A stretch of 20,000 bases of DNA from Paulinella micropora. Lineage: Eukaryota > Cercozoa > Imbricatea > Euglyphida > Paulinellidae. The translations under genes and the position numbers were made by a program. Each line of letters begins with the position of its first letter. The first letter of the stretch is position 1. The stretch is from contig WBZZ01004732.1 of the NCBI GenBank assembly GCA_019918135.1, positions 207,501-227,500 on the forward strand, read 5' to 3'. A model generated the notes under the pieces. It was given only the letters and a program-made list of their open reading frames with translations. It was not told the origin of the DNA and searched no databases. Below, piece after piece: positions 1-8,674 of the stretch.

Positions 1-2611
1 ACTGAGGCGGTTGTTATGAAGGAAAAAACAAATGTAAAAAAACAATATCTGATGAAAACATATTGATATCTCCCGCTAGCAAGAATAATAATTGTTTATT
101 CTTTCTCTGTAAAGACCTTCTTAATATGCCACTTATTAACAGAAAAAGATGTAATGATATTAGAGAGAAATTCAATCTTTCTAATGATTGCCCCATACCA
201 TTCTCTACCGCCGTAAAAATCCTTAATACTTTGATAAAAGAAGGAAAGACATATGAAATAACAAACGCCTTAACAAGAGAAACTATAAGCACAAACAAGA
301 TCGGAGAAGAAGCGGACATTATGATTTATTTAGAGAACAACCATTATTTTGGATTAACTAAAAGATATAAACAAAAATGCGAACAATGTTTAAAGAAATA
401 CGTCAAAAAGCACACTTGTAATCCAAAAATCATAAATTATGTGAATAGAGAAATATTAAAGAATGGAAAGAGATATTTAATAACAAAGGAGCATAAAGAA
501 ATATATAATAATAAGACGAACTCCTTCATTACGACCTTGAAACTTTTAGAAATAACACACTTGCTGAAGGCTTTGATATTCACGACTGTTATATAGTCGG
601 ATATACTCAAGGGACTGAAGGATTTAAATATTTTGTAGGTAAAGATAGTATTTCTAAATTTCTTGATACACTTCTAGAGAGAGGAAAGAAGTTAGCAGTT
701 GAATGGGGTAATAGAATGCTCCATAATCCAGTCAAGAAAGTAGCAGGAGTAAGAAAGAAAAGAAACAAAAATGAAGAACCGCCGATTTTATATGTGAATG
801 AGTTTAACGGTGCAAACTTTGACCACTACTTCATTAAACAGGAATTAATAAGAAGATGCATTAAACCAAAATCACATGATTAATAACGGCTCAATAATCT
901 CTTTACAATTTGAAAATATTAAAATGTGGATATGTGTAAGCATACTCAGGGAACATTAAAAGAAAACTTAGAAAATATGAAATGTAAAACTCTTAAAGGA
1001 GATTTTGACCACGACCAAGCCACAGAATGGGAAAAAATGAGCGAAGAATTAAGAAATAAGTGTCTTGAATATTTGAAGTGTGATGTTATGGGGTTAAAAG
1101 AGTTATATGACAAAATAAACACAGAGATATTTGAAAAACACTCAGTGAATTTAACTTCATACATTTCAACTTCAAGCCTTGCTTTCAATATCTGGAAGAA
1201 AATGATTGATGGTAAGCACGATGTAAGGCTTCCAACTATTGACCAAGAGAAGGCATTTAGAAAAGCGGTTATCGGAGCGAGAACATATCCAAGCAAAAAA
1301 AGATTTATTTCAAAACAATACAATGACTACTTAGCAGGAAAAATCACATTTGACGAATTAACCGATTATTTAGTTGATGCGGATGTCGTATCTTTATACC
1401 CAACAGCGATGCTTAATTTATTTATGGTTGGAGAAATTAAACAGGCTATCGCACCATTTGATTATAATAATCTTCCAATCGGTATTTACAATGTTGATTA
1501 TATCTCACCAAAAGACATATTACATTCAAGAATAGGACAGAGAAATAAAATGGGCTCATTAAAGTGGAATTTAGCGGATATGAAAGACCAATGGCTCACA
1601 AGTGTTGATATTGAAGATATGATTAAGGAAGGCTACGATATAACAATTCATAAAGGCTACTATACAGAGGAGGCCGAACCAGTTTTCAAAGAATACATAC
1701 TGGAAATGTTTAAGGCGAAAGAAAATAGCGAAAAAGGCACACCGCAATATTTACTAGCCAAACTATTTATGAATTCGTTATACGGAAAAATGATACAGCG
1801 ACCTATCCCAACAGAAGCAGAATATATTAAATCAAATGAGGAGTATTGGAAATTTTGGACGAAAAACTATATATCTGATGTGGTTGAATTCAAAGATAAA
1901 GACGGAAACAAACTATGGCACGTATCTGGAATTCCTAGAAATGAAGTAATAATTGAAGAGAGCATAACCAAACCTTCTCATTACGGGGCTTTCATTCTAG
2001 CATATAGCAGGCGAATTATGTATAACTACATAAAAGAGGCTAATCCAAATAAAGACATAGAGGCTGATTTCTATTATACCGATACTGATAGTCTAGTGTT
2101 GCATGTTAGGTTCGCCAAACTAATCAAAAGGCTTGGTGATAAATCTCTCGGAGGAATAACGGATGACTTAGGAGATTGCTGTAAGATAATAAGAGGAATA
2201 TGGATTGCTCCTAAATTGTATATGTTAGAATTTACAACGAATGAAGCATTTCTCCCTTACCTTACTAAGAATGACTTGAAACATAAAGACAAAGGAGTTC
2301 ATATAATTGAATGCTACGAAAACGAAGGAGTAAAAAAGAGATACTACCACCTTAGAAGTAAGGGGTTGAATTCAAAGGGATTAAATCCAGAAGTATATGA
2401 AAAGATGGATTTAGGTGAAAGCATTGAAAATGTTAGAGATTTTCAAATGAAGAAAATTCATTTATCACGAAATAGCAAACAGCAAAATATTAACTATTTT
2501 AGCATAGTTCATACTACAAACATAAAAAAGAAAGTTAATGATAATAAATGGCAAGGTCGGGAGTTTATCAATGAAAATGGTAGTATTCCTTACGGATATC
2601 AAAGACATTAG
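1..2611 (+). pseudogene. polB: Protein-primed family B DNA polymerase, 5'-truncated by the window, frameshifted
   Basis: Replicative polymerase of PLVs/Polintons, expected to use a terminal protein as primer. Reading frame 3 carries the N-terminal region, including a Cys/His-rich patch (KCEQCLKKYVKKHTC, about 396-419), to about base 515. Frame 2 then gives exonuclease motif I (HYDLETF, 527-547) and motif II (FNGANFDHYF, about 806-835). Frame 3 is read from about 876 to 927, and frame 2 again to the stop at 2611. The last part holds exo III (YLKCDVMGLKELY, residues 49-61 of the open segment from 926), polymerase motif A (DADVVSLYP, 151-159), motif B (NSLYGK, 283-288) and motif C (YTDTDS, 384-389). 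All catalytic motifs are intact. Only the frame is broken: one base missing near 515, one extra near 875-881, one missing near 927. An in-frame TGA at 3-5 may be a further break or may reflect an upstream shift. The GTG at 926 is unlikely to be a real start because exo I and II lie upstream of it. Confidence 0.92.
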
Positions 2612-2671
2612 AAGCGAGTGAGAGTGTAGTTGATAAATAGTTAATTAATTAATTTTTTATTTTTTATATCC

Positions 2672-2685
2672 TATAGTATATACTA
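2672..2685 (+). promoter_or_regulatory. Start-proximal TATA-type promoter motif
   Basis: The sequence TATAGTATATACTA directly abuts the ATG at 2686; its last 12 bases form a perfect palindrome. It follows a T-rich stretch (2651-2665). Similar GTATATA motifs sit just before many other start codons in the window, so this is read as a viral promoter core. Confidence 0.55.
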
Positions 2686-2970
2686 ATGTCTCTCAAGTCT
2701 CTCGCGGAAAAATTTGAAAAACTTTCTATCAATAATAAAACATTTACTTTGGATGATATCAAGCAAGTCATTGATGATCATGTAAATGAATATAAATCTG
2801 AAAGTAAAAAACTTCAAGAACAAGGATTGCTACCTATTGGAAAATATAAGGGCAAGTCCGTTGCCGATGTCGCTGTATTTGACAATTAATACTTAATATG
2901 GTTGAACAAGCAACCGATGATGGTAAACTATCAAGAACTCAAAAAAGAAATTGTTAAATATATTCTATAA
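2686..2970 (+). pseudogene. Small protein with ExoX-C-like GKYKGK motif, interrupted by an in-frame TAA
   Basis: The open part (67 aa, to 2889) is a predicted helical N-terminus ending in IGKYKGKSVADVAVFDN. After the TAA at 2887-2889 the same frame continues with YLIWLNKQP and runs to a second TAA at 2968-2970. The pattern GKYKGK, then a spacer, then D-x-x-YL-x-W/Y-L is that of the C-terminal domain found behind exonuclease X-like proteins (ExoX-like_C, from memory). The neighbour at 3740-4180 has the same motif with a sense codon at the equivalent place (DKPYLEYL), so the TAA most likely replaced a sense codon. Total length would be about 94 residues. The full frame ends exactly one base before the convergent gene's stop at 2971. 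Function unknown; a DNA-end or nuclease-accessory role is only inference. Confidence 0.7.
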
Positions 2971-3684
2971 TCACACTACATTCTCCTTTAAATTAGTCCC
3001 TTGGACAATTGTCGGTAGCACGCTACCGACTAAATTTATCTCTTTTTTAATTATTCTTAATATTGCCTTTTCTCTATGAAAGTTATTAAATTGTGTATAG
3101 TGTGGCTCTTTTAGAATTTCTCTAAAGTCTTCTCTTTCTTCTGTTTCTACATTGCGATAATTTAATTTATTCTCTTCTAAATATCGGTCTGTAATTTCTT
3201 TAAACTTTATTTTTTCAAAGTGATGGTCAACATGAACGTTTTTTCTATCGTGTATTTCTTTTGTTATTTCACATATATATTTCGGCTCAATGAAAATGTC
3301 TATTACCATTCTATTTAAATATTCTTCTATTTGATTTTTTATAGTATTTCTACACGCATCATTAAATTTGGTCTTGGTGTATCTCATCATTTGTTTCTCT
3401 TTATTTACCCCAATGTAATTAATACAATTATACCACGAAAATGCTTTTTCTCCTATACAAAAGTGCTTACTACCATATCCATTATTTTCAACATCAATTT
3501 CACAATTTATCAAATGTTCAAATTTCGTCTTATAATCAGGATGATTAATTATAATACCCTTAATAAAATTACTATCAATTTCATTTAACTTTTCATAGTG
3601 CTTATATTTGCTGACAATATTTCTTATATATACTATTATTTCTTTCTTTGTTTTAAACATTACTCCGCTTAGTATATACAACAT
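2971..3684 (-). CDS. DUF3223-like protein with C-terminal HNH-like segment
   Basis: A 237-residue protein. Residues about 38-90 (FIKGIIINHPD, then KHFCIGEKAFSWYNCINY) resemble the DUF3223 domain known from plants, phages and large DNA viruses. Residues 150-158 (VHVDHHFEK) look like the start of an HNH/ββα-metal nuclease motif, as seen in DUF3223 proteins of other viruses. A nuclease role is therefore plausible but unproven. Two starts are possible: ATG at 3684, directly behind AGTATATAGT, and ATG at 3660, behind a TTGTATATACTA that lies inside the longer frame. The first is used here. The gene is divergent from 3740 and converges end to end with the interrupted gene 2686-2970. Confidence 0.7.
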   Translation of the reverse strand: MLYILSGVMFKTKKEIIVYIRNIVSKYKHYEKLNEIDSNFIKGIIINHPDYKTKFEHLINCEIDVENNGYGSKHFCIGEKAFSWYNCINYIGVNKEKQMMRYTKTKFNDACRNTIKNQIEEYLNRMVIDIFIEPKYICEITKEIHDRKNVHVDHHFEKIKFKEITDRYLEENKLNYRNVETEEREDFREILKEPHYTQFNNFHREKAILRIIKKEINLVGSVLPTIVQGTNLKENVV

Positions 3685-3739
3685 ACTATATACTCTTAAA
3701 TAAAATTAATAAAAAAAAAATAATATTAATAGTATATCA
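3685..3739. promoter_or_regulatory. Divergent promoter region
   Basis: This 55-bp spacer separates divergent starts at 3684 (-) and 3740 (+). On the minus strand AGTATATAGT touches the ATG; on the plus strand TAGTATATCA (3730-3739) touches the ATG. The middle is AT-rich with an A9 run. Each gene seems to have its own copy of the start-proximal motif. Confidence 0.5.
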
Positions 3740-4180
3740 ATGACAGACCTAAGCACCAAGCAGGACTACTTGAATGAAATTGAAAAATGGAACATTGACA
3801 GCGAAGTTAAGAAACCCACTATTAAATGGACAAAGCCTGACATTGTTTCTTTCTACGAACAATATAAACCAAGTGATGATAATGTTAAAGTAGTAATTCC
3901 GTCCCATGTTGATTTGCAAGATAAATCAACATTTGCTATAACGGACGAAGAGCAGAGCACTCCTTTTACTACTGCTGATTTAAAAGAGACTGGTATCACC
4001 GAAATAAAGGCTAAGGTCGGCGAAGAAATAGCACAAAGTGAAACCGATATTTTTCTTCAATATGGTAAGTATAAAAAAATGAAAATTGAAGATGTTGCTA
4101 AGATTGATAAACCATACCTTGAATATTTGATTGAACAACCTTATTTTAATAATAAAGATGCGGTAAAAAAATACCTCTGA
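3740..4180 (+). CDS. Small protein with C-terminal ExoX-C-like GKYK motif
   Basis: A 146-residue acidic, lysine-rich protein. The C-terminal 40 residues carry QYGKYKKMKIEDVAKID followed by KPYLEYLIEQPYF, the same arrangement as in the interrupted gene at 2686 and the ExoX-like C-terminal domain. The N-terminal 100 residues are not recognised and look partly disordered. The start is chosen because TAGTATATCA lies directly upstream of its ATG. It ends 33 bp from the convergent structural gene. The pair with 2686 suggests an old duplication or a shared recruitment domain, perhaps part of a replication module with the polymerase; that is inference. Confidence 0.7.
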   Translation: MTDLSTKQDYLNEIEKWNIDSEVKKPTIKWTKPDIVSFYEQYKPSDDNVKVVIPSHVDLQDKSTFAITDEEQSTPFTTADLKETGITEIKAKVGEEIAQSETDIFLQYGKYKKMKIEDVAKIDKPYLEYLIEQPYFNNKDAVKKYL

Positions 4181-4212
4181 TTGATATTACATTGTCTTCT
4201 GTTTTTTTTGCT

Positions 4213-5448
4213 TCAATGGTCTTCTATAAAATTAGCAATAATGTTGACATTTCCACCATTATTCGTAGTGGAAACCGATTTTTGTGTAAAAGTTAATACA
4301 TCACTTGGAGACAGATAAATATCATAATTTCTTAGATTGATTTGTTGAGTTGAATTAGCATTAACATATATTTTAAAAATCGTCGTTCCGTTGGCGATAG
4401 CAGTCGCTGTTGTGTCGGTATCAACTATTGAATATTTCGTATCTACATCCGCATACACTGCTCCAGTTAATGTTCCATTAACCACCATTCTGACGACATT
4501 CGTTTTTGAGTCTTCATTACTAATGCTTATTAATGATGGATACACTAATGAATAATTGTCTAAGTTAGCACCAGCACTATCATATTTAGCCTTGTTTCTT
4601 ATACTCAATATCGGTCTTTCTGTAGTGTGGGCTACTTCAGCACCCTCAATTGAATTCGTTATACTTGTATTAATAGTATTCGACCCCTCAATGAATAAAC
4701 TAGCACTCGCTGTTTTAAGAATTTGTATTCCAGTCTTTGCATCATTTCTCATGACTGCTGTAAATGGTAATGTCGTATTTCCAAGGCTTACTTCATCATT
4801 CGAATTAGCATACTTAATCATATGAACTAGTTGAAATTCACCAGTCTCTGGATTTTCAATTGAAAACTTAATAGCACCAAACCCAAGATACTGAAATTGA
4901 ATTTGAAATACATTTCCTACGCTCCATTCTAAGTCTGGCATAGCCGAAGTTCCATCGCACGGGTCATCCCAGTCTTTTTGGTCAATATATTCTACATCAT
5001 TTCTTTTACAATGTGCGATATTCATTCCTTCGTGATTTTTGTAAAAATAAAATCCATCGTTAAGGTCATTTCCTATTCCAATAAATGAATAATATGCTTT
5101 TGTATCATCCGTTGTCCATAGAGCAGTAAAGCGGGCAAGGACACCCGTTCCAGTTCTATATTTTATTCTCCTTTTACTTACTAATTCAGCATCCGCCGTC
5201 GCATTTGCTTGAGTTTTCAATTCAGCCATATTATCCAAAAATGACACACTTGCTTTAGTTTCTGTTTTTGTCCATACCCTTGTATTAATAGTATATGGAA
5301 AGATTTCTTGTAATACTGGTGTTAATTGCGCAGTTGTTGTTTCGCCGAAGGCTGTCTTCATATTATCAATGTGGCCATCATATCCTACTTTTAGGTTAAT
5401 GAACTCTCCTCTAGGATTTTGTGCTACCAAATTTCTCTGGTGAGACAT
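4213..5448 (-). CDS. Predicted structural protein with concanavalin-like beta-sandwich
   Basis: A 411-residue protein directly downstream of the major capsid gene on the same strand. Residues about 90-240 alternate aromatic and hydrophobic beta strands (SFIGIGNDLNDGFYFYKN, NVFQIQFQYLGFGAIKF, ENPETGEFQLVHMIKYANS). This pattern resembles ConA/LamG-type sandwiches seen in virion proteins of large DNA viruses. The C-terminal third is rich in Thr, Asn and Ser and beta-prone, like an exposed fibre or coat domain. No signal peptide or membrane segment is seen. Upstream, AATAATATAG lies about 8 bases before the ATG. A vertex, spike or glycan-binding role fits the sequence and position, but I do not recognise a named family, and enzymatic activity cannot be excluded. 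Confidence 0.65.
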   Translation of the reverse strand: MSHQRNLVAQNPRGEFINLKVGYDGHIDNMKTAFGETTTAQLTPVLQEIFPYTINTRVWTKTETKASVSFLDNMAELKTQANATADAELVSKRRIKYRTGTGVLARFTALWTTDDTKAYYSFIGIGNDLNDGFYFYKNHEGMNIAHCKRNDVEYIDQKDWDDPCDGTSAMPDLEWSVGNVFQIQFQYLGFGAIKFSIENPETGEFQLVHMIKYANSNDEVSLGNTTLPFTAVMRNDAKTGIQILKTASASLFIEGSNTINTSITNSIEGAEVAHTTERPILSIRNKAKYDSAGANLDNYSLVYPSLISISNEDSKTNVVRMVVNGTLTGAVYADVDTKYSIVDTDTTATAIANGTTIFKIYVNANSTQQINLRNYDIYLSPSDVLTFTQKSVSTTNNGGNVNIIANFIEDH

Positions 5449-5503
5449 TGTAGGTCTATATTATTAAAAAAATAAATTAACTATCAAAATTAATAATTAC
5501 CTC

Positions 5504-6994
5504 TTAACTAATTGTAATCATATTTGCCTTAACCTGAACCTCCCGCTGAGTGATTGCCACGGTGTAGTGGTTGTAGGCAGCATTCGCGGTGGTCGCAATA
5601 AACTCCCATCGTCGCTCAGTATCAAGACTTAAACCGCTGATTTCATTTTGGTCTTTGCTCCATAGCGGGCGGGTATTATCCCAAGCATCAACCCAGAACC
5701 AATTGTATTTATACACATCGTTATTCAACAAGGCCGAACCCTCAACCTTTGGCTTCAAGTTTATATAGTCTTCTTCGCTCGCTGTGTCAATGTTGAATTC
5801 TTGCTGGCGGGAACCATCCAGAGTAGTGTAGAAATTGACAACCTTAGCGGCGGCGCGATTATCGTTGTCGTAGGCTGTGTTCTTTCTTTCTTCTGTGTTA
5901 AAAACAGAGTGATAAATCTTCTTCAAACGGCGACCATGACCTCTGTCAAATCGCATAATAATGTTTTGGCTTGTGCTTGCTTGTGTAGTATTCTTATAAA
6001 CATAGGGATAATCAATATTGAAGTTCATGCCTTCGGGGCTAGCAATCTTCTGCTGGATTGATTGAATGACATCAGGGTTCGTTTCAACCGCAAGAAACAA
6101 GGCAAGATTGGTGACATCAGCAGATACAGCCATACTAGGCATGGTAGCATTTCCTGCGGCAAGATAAGCAGTGCTAAGACAAGTAGCGGCACCATTCGTC
6201 ACCGTATAACCAGTTCTGTCAGTAGCACCCCACACAATCCGCATGGTCAAAATTTCTGGAAACATAATAGTCTTATCAAGTGCGAAAATAGTGTTAATAA
6301 TCATACCCAAAGGAATTTTAACATTAATTGCCAAAGCGGCATTCGCTCCACTTCCCACAAGATACTTCGCCTCATTGTAATTAACATTTACGGCAGATAG
6401 TGCTCCAACTCCAGTCGTTAGAGCAGCATCATCATGACGACGAGCAGAAATCACTGGCTCACGCAATAGAGCGAGAGTTCGTGCTGCTACGTTATCACCA
6501 AGATCTGTCATAGCACGAAAGTCGGTTCTAGTTGCTTCAACAGCACTAATGTTAATCAAGCCGTTAGCATTACACTTTTGGAGCATACACCCCCAACCAC
6601 TAGCATCGCCGTGGTTAGGAAGGTCTAAGAAATCCTTCAAACTCATTTCTGGTTTCCAGAGCATCTTAGTTACCATTCTGAGATGGTTAATGTCGCACAG
6701 ATAAACACCGCTACGGGTCTGAAGTTGTATCTGGCTAATTTGTGAAAGGCAGTCCATAAAAATTCTAGTATAAGTGTTGGCAGGAGCCGCTCTCATAGTA
6801 TAAGTAAAACTCAAATAAGACCGAGCGAGATTGAACGGGCGACTGATAAGGTCAAATGATCGTTCTTGCCCACCAGCAGTGGTGACCTCAAAGGTTCCAG
6901 AGCCCTCACGTGGAGCGAGTTTATTCAAACGATAAGAAGCACTGATGTAGTCAGTTCTAGAAAAGTCTAGTTCGCCTCCGTGTTGAGTTGGCAT
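5504..6994 (-). CDS. MCP: Candidate major capsid protein (double jelly-roll type)
   Basis: A 496-residue protein of the length expected for PLV and virophage capsid proteins, sitting between the penton gene and another structural gene. It is beta-rich and lacks membrane segments or catalytic motifs. The N-terminus (DYISASYRLNKLAPREGSG, then SRPFNLARSYLSFTYTMRA) reads like a jelly-roll coat protein, and the C-terminus (RRWEFIATTANAAYNHYTVA) ends in strands. Its base composition is clearly more GC-rich than the flanking genes, with CGC, GCC and ACC codons common, as often found for the most highly expressed virion gene. The 5' leader is long and lacks the start-adjacent GTATATA motif, so its promoter differs. 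The assignment rests on size, position and fold impression, not on a remembered close homologue. Confidence 0.75.
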   Translation of the reverse strand: MPTQHGGELDFSRTDYISASYRLNKLAPREGSGTFEVTTAGGQERSFDLISRPFNLARSYLSFTYTMRAAPANTYTRIFMDCLSQISQIQLQTRSGVYLCDINHLRMVTKMLWKPEMSLKDFLDLPNHGDASGWGCMLQKCNANGLINISAVEATRTDFRAMTDLGDNVAARTLALLREPVISARRHDDAALTTGVGALSAVNVNYNEAKYLVGSGANAALAINVKIPLGMIINTIFALDKTIMFPEILTMRIVWGATDRTGYTVTNGAATCLSTAYLAAGNATMPSMAVSADVTNLALFLAVETNPDVIQSIQQKIASPEGMNFNIDYPYVYKNTTQASTSQNIIMRFDRGHGRRLKKIYHSVFNTEERKNTAYDNDNRAAAKVVNFYTTLDGSRQQEFNIDTASEEDYINLKPKVEGSALLNNDVYKYNWFWVDAWDNTRPLWSKDQNEISGLSLDTERRWEFIATTANAAYNHYTVAITQREVQVKANMITIS

Positions 6995-7042
6995 TTTGTT
7001 TTTTTGATTTTTAGGCAGTTGAGATTATTTGCTAATTCACAA

Positions 7043-7057
7043 GAATATATTTATAGA
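7043..7057 (-). promoter_or_regulatory. Possible TATA element of the capsid gene
   Basis: On the minus strand TCTATAAATATATTC lies about 50 bases upstream of the capsid ATG at 6994, in an 92-bp spacer. The distance differs from the start-adjacent motif of the other genes and suggests a separate, perhaps stronger late promoter with an untranslated leader. Confidence 0.3.
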
Positions 7058-7086
7058 AAAAATAAATAATTCTAAAATTAATTAAA

Positions 7087-7899
7087 TTAGCTAGATTTTA
7101 ATAAATTGAAAAAGGATGTAAATAAATTCAAATAATTAGTCTCTCTGTAAATCAACGATGTCATAACAACTCCCAAACCATTAAGATTTATAGCCTGATC
7201 GTTTTCGTCTGTAAGATAAAACCTGAATACATTATTTGAACTGGTGGATAATTTCTTACCATACTCCGACCCGCTTCCGTCGTATATAACGGCTCCAAAT
7301 GGTATTTCGTTGGCAGTACATATTTCTTGTAGCACGTGATTATCTCCTTCACCAACTAAGTCTGATTGAAGGTATAAAGTCTTTTCACCAGTTAAAATAA
7401 TTACATTTGGCGATTTAATAAAATCATTAGCAAAGAAATATGTTAAACTTCTATCAAAACCCATAACCTCGTGAATACGTGTATCAGCATCAAATATAAA
7501 CCGCGGTTGAATACCTCCGTTATTTGAAACACTGAATGTTAATTTGCCATCTTCTGGTTCTATGTTGGTATTGTTGCTTGAGACAACATATGTATAGTCA
7601 TTCGGACTTTCTGCCGTCAGTACCTCCGACAACTTATTTTTTAAATTGTTCATTGTGTAGTTTCCTTCAGGTATAGTAATTAAAGCCTCATACCCGTCTT
7701 CACTAAGAGTAAAAGTATTATATGGTGAAGCCACAGAGTAATACGACTTTGGAACATAGATATGAAGAATTTTACAATGTGTTGGATTGTCTAGCCCCTT
7801 CAAATTGACTTCGTGTGTAAAGTCGCTATCTGTGCCGGTTATTCTGTTTTTGCTGTTAATATAGTAAATACCCGAACTTCTTCCTCCCTTATAGTCCAT
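7087..7899 (-). CDS. mCP: Penton-type minor capsid protein
   Basis: A 270-residue protein. The N-terminal signature IYYINSKNRITGTDSDFTHE, followed by ITIPEGNYTMNNLKNKL around residue 75-90, is characteristic of the single-jelly-roll penton/minor capsid proteins of Polintons, PLVs and related viruses, which close the fivefold vertices. A further beta region carries RFIFDADTRIHEVMGFDRS. The start MDYKGG (7899) is preferred over the longer hydrophobic upstream extension because GTATTATATACA lies directly before it and the extension would overlap the protease gene. It sits between protease and major capsid genes, the usual morphogenesis order. No breaks are seen. Confidence 0.85.
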   Translation of the reverse strand: MDYKGGRSSGIYYINSKNRITGTDSDFTHEVNLKGLDNPTHCKILHIYVPKSYYSVASPYNTFTLSEDGYEALITIPEGNYTMNNLKNKLSEVLTAESPNDYTYVVSSNNTNIEPEDGKLTFSVSNNGGIQPRFIFDADTRIHEVMGFDRSLTYFFANDFIKSPNVIILTGEKTLYLQSDLVGEGDNHVLQEICTANEIPFGAVIYDGSGSEYGKKLSTSSNNVFRFYLTDENDQAINLNGLGVVMTSLIYRETNYLNLFTSFFNLLKSS

Positions 7900-7911
7900 T
7901 GTATATAATAC
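7900..7911 (-). promoter_or_regulatory. Start-proximal TATA-type motif of the penton gene
   Basis: GTATTATATACA directly precedes the ATG of the penton gene and lies in the short gap after the protease stop at 7922. Confidence 0.5.
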
Positions 7912-7921
7912 AAATAATATT

Positions 7922-8674
7922 TCAAATAAAAGTATCAAAATTACCATACCCATTCTGTGCTTTTAATTTCTCCGTTTCTTCTTTTTTTAAGTCTGTGTAT
8001 CCACTAGCAAACTTAAAGCGATTACCTTTCGCCCGCTCCATTAAAAATCTCATTGAGTGCCATCCGCAAGTTGAGGAAGTATCACTCTGTTGTTTTACTT
8101 GATTAACCTTCATTAATAAATAACTATCGGGGTGGCTTTTGTCAATTAGTTGTTTCATTTGTTGTTGAAAGTCTTCCGTTGGTTGGTAAAGTGCTAATGG
8201 GTCATACACTTCCACTGACCTGTCTTTATCCAGACTTACCCATATAGCAATCCAATGAGACCCCGCTTGTTTGTGATTATCTAAATTCATAATAAATCCG
8301 TATCGCTTTCTTTTTTCTGGATTTAGTTTGTAGATTTCATCACTTGCTATCGCTCCGAGATACCATCCATATTTTTTCATTATGTCATCTATTTCGTTAG
8401 TCATTAGCCCGCGCCCCTCTCCTTGTAATGGGACTTGCTCTGGCTGTGGTTTTGACTCTGCCTCTGGTTGCTCTGGCAAATCTATTTCAACGCGTTGAAA
8501 TAGATCGGGTTGCTCGGGCTCTGGCTGTGGTTGTTCTAATGATGCGGTAATCGTAGGGGGTAGCGGTTGGGGCATCCCTTCATCAACATTTAAATCCGCT
8601 GAAACTTGTTTATCTACATTTGGGTCTATTGTCATTTTGCTAGTTAGAGCTTTTACAAAATCCTTTTTATTCAT
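7922..8674 (-). CDS. PRO: Adenain-like maturation cysteine protease
   Basis: A 250-residue protein. The C-terminal domain carries the C5/C48 clan layout: His140 in GSHWIAIWV, Asp158 in VEVYDPL, the oxyanion Gln196 and the nucleophile Cys203 in QSDTSSTCGWHSMRF. The Gln-to-Cys spacing of seven matches that in adenovirus protease. The first 90 residues are rich in Pro, Gln and Glu and probably disordered; they may be a regulatory or virion-targeting tail. Homologues cleave capsid-associated proteins during maturation. The gene overlaps the upstream coiled-coil gene by 8 bases and is followed after 22 bases by the penton gene, fitting co-expression in a late cluster. Confidence 0.9.
   Translation of the reverse strand: MNKKDFVKALTSKMTIDPNVDKQVSADLNVDEGMPQPLPPTITASLEQPQPEPEQPDLFQRVEIDLPEQPEAESKPQPEQVPLQGEGRGLMTNEIDDIMKKYGWYLGAIASDEIYKLNPEKRKRYGFIMNLDNHKQAGSHWIAIWVSLDKDRSVEVYDPLALYQPTEDFQQQMKQLIDKSHPDSYLLMKVNQVKQQSDTSSTCGWHSMRFLMERAKGNRFKFASGYTDLKKEETEKLKAQNGYGNFDTFI

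Noticed and set aside
946..1323. Minus-strand 125-codon frame
   Set aside because: It lies wholly opposite the polymerase region with conserved motifs, and is hydrophobic only as an antisense effect.
6062..6400. Plus-strand frame opposite the capsid gene
   Set aside because: Basic, low-complexity antisense translation; no start motif, and the capsid frame is clearly the real one.
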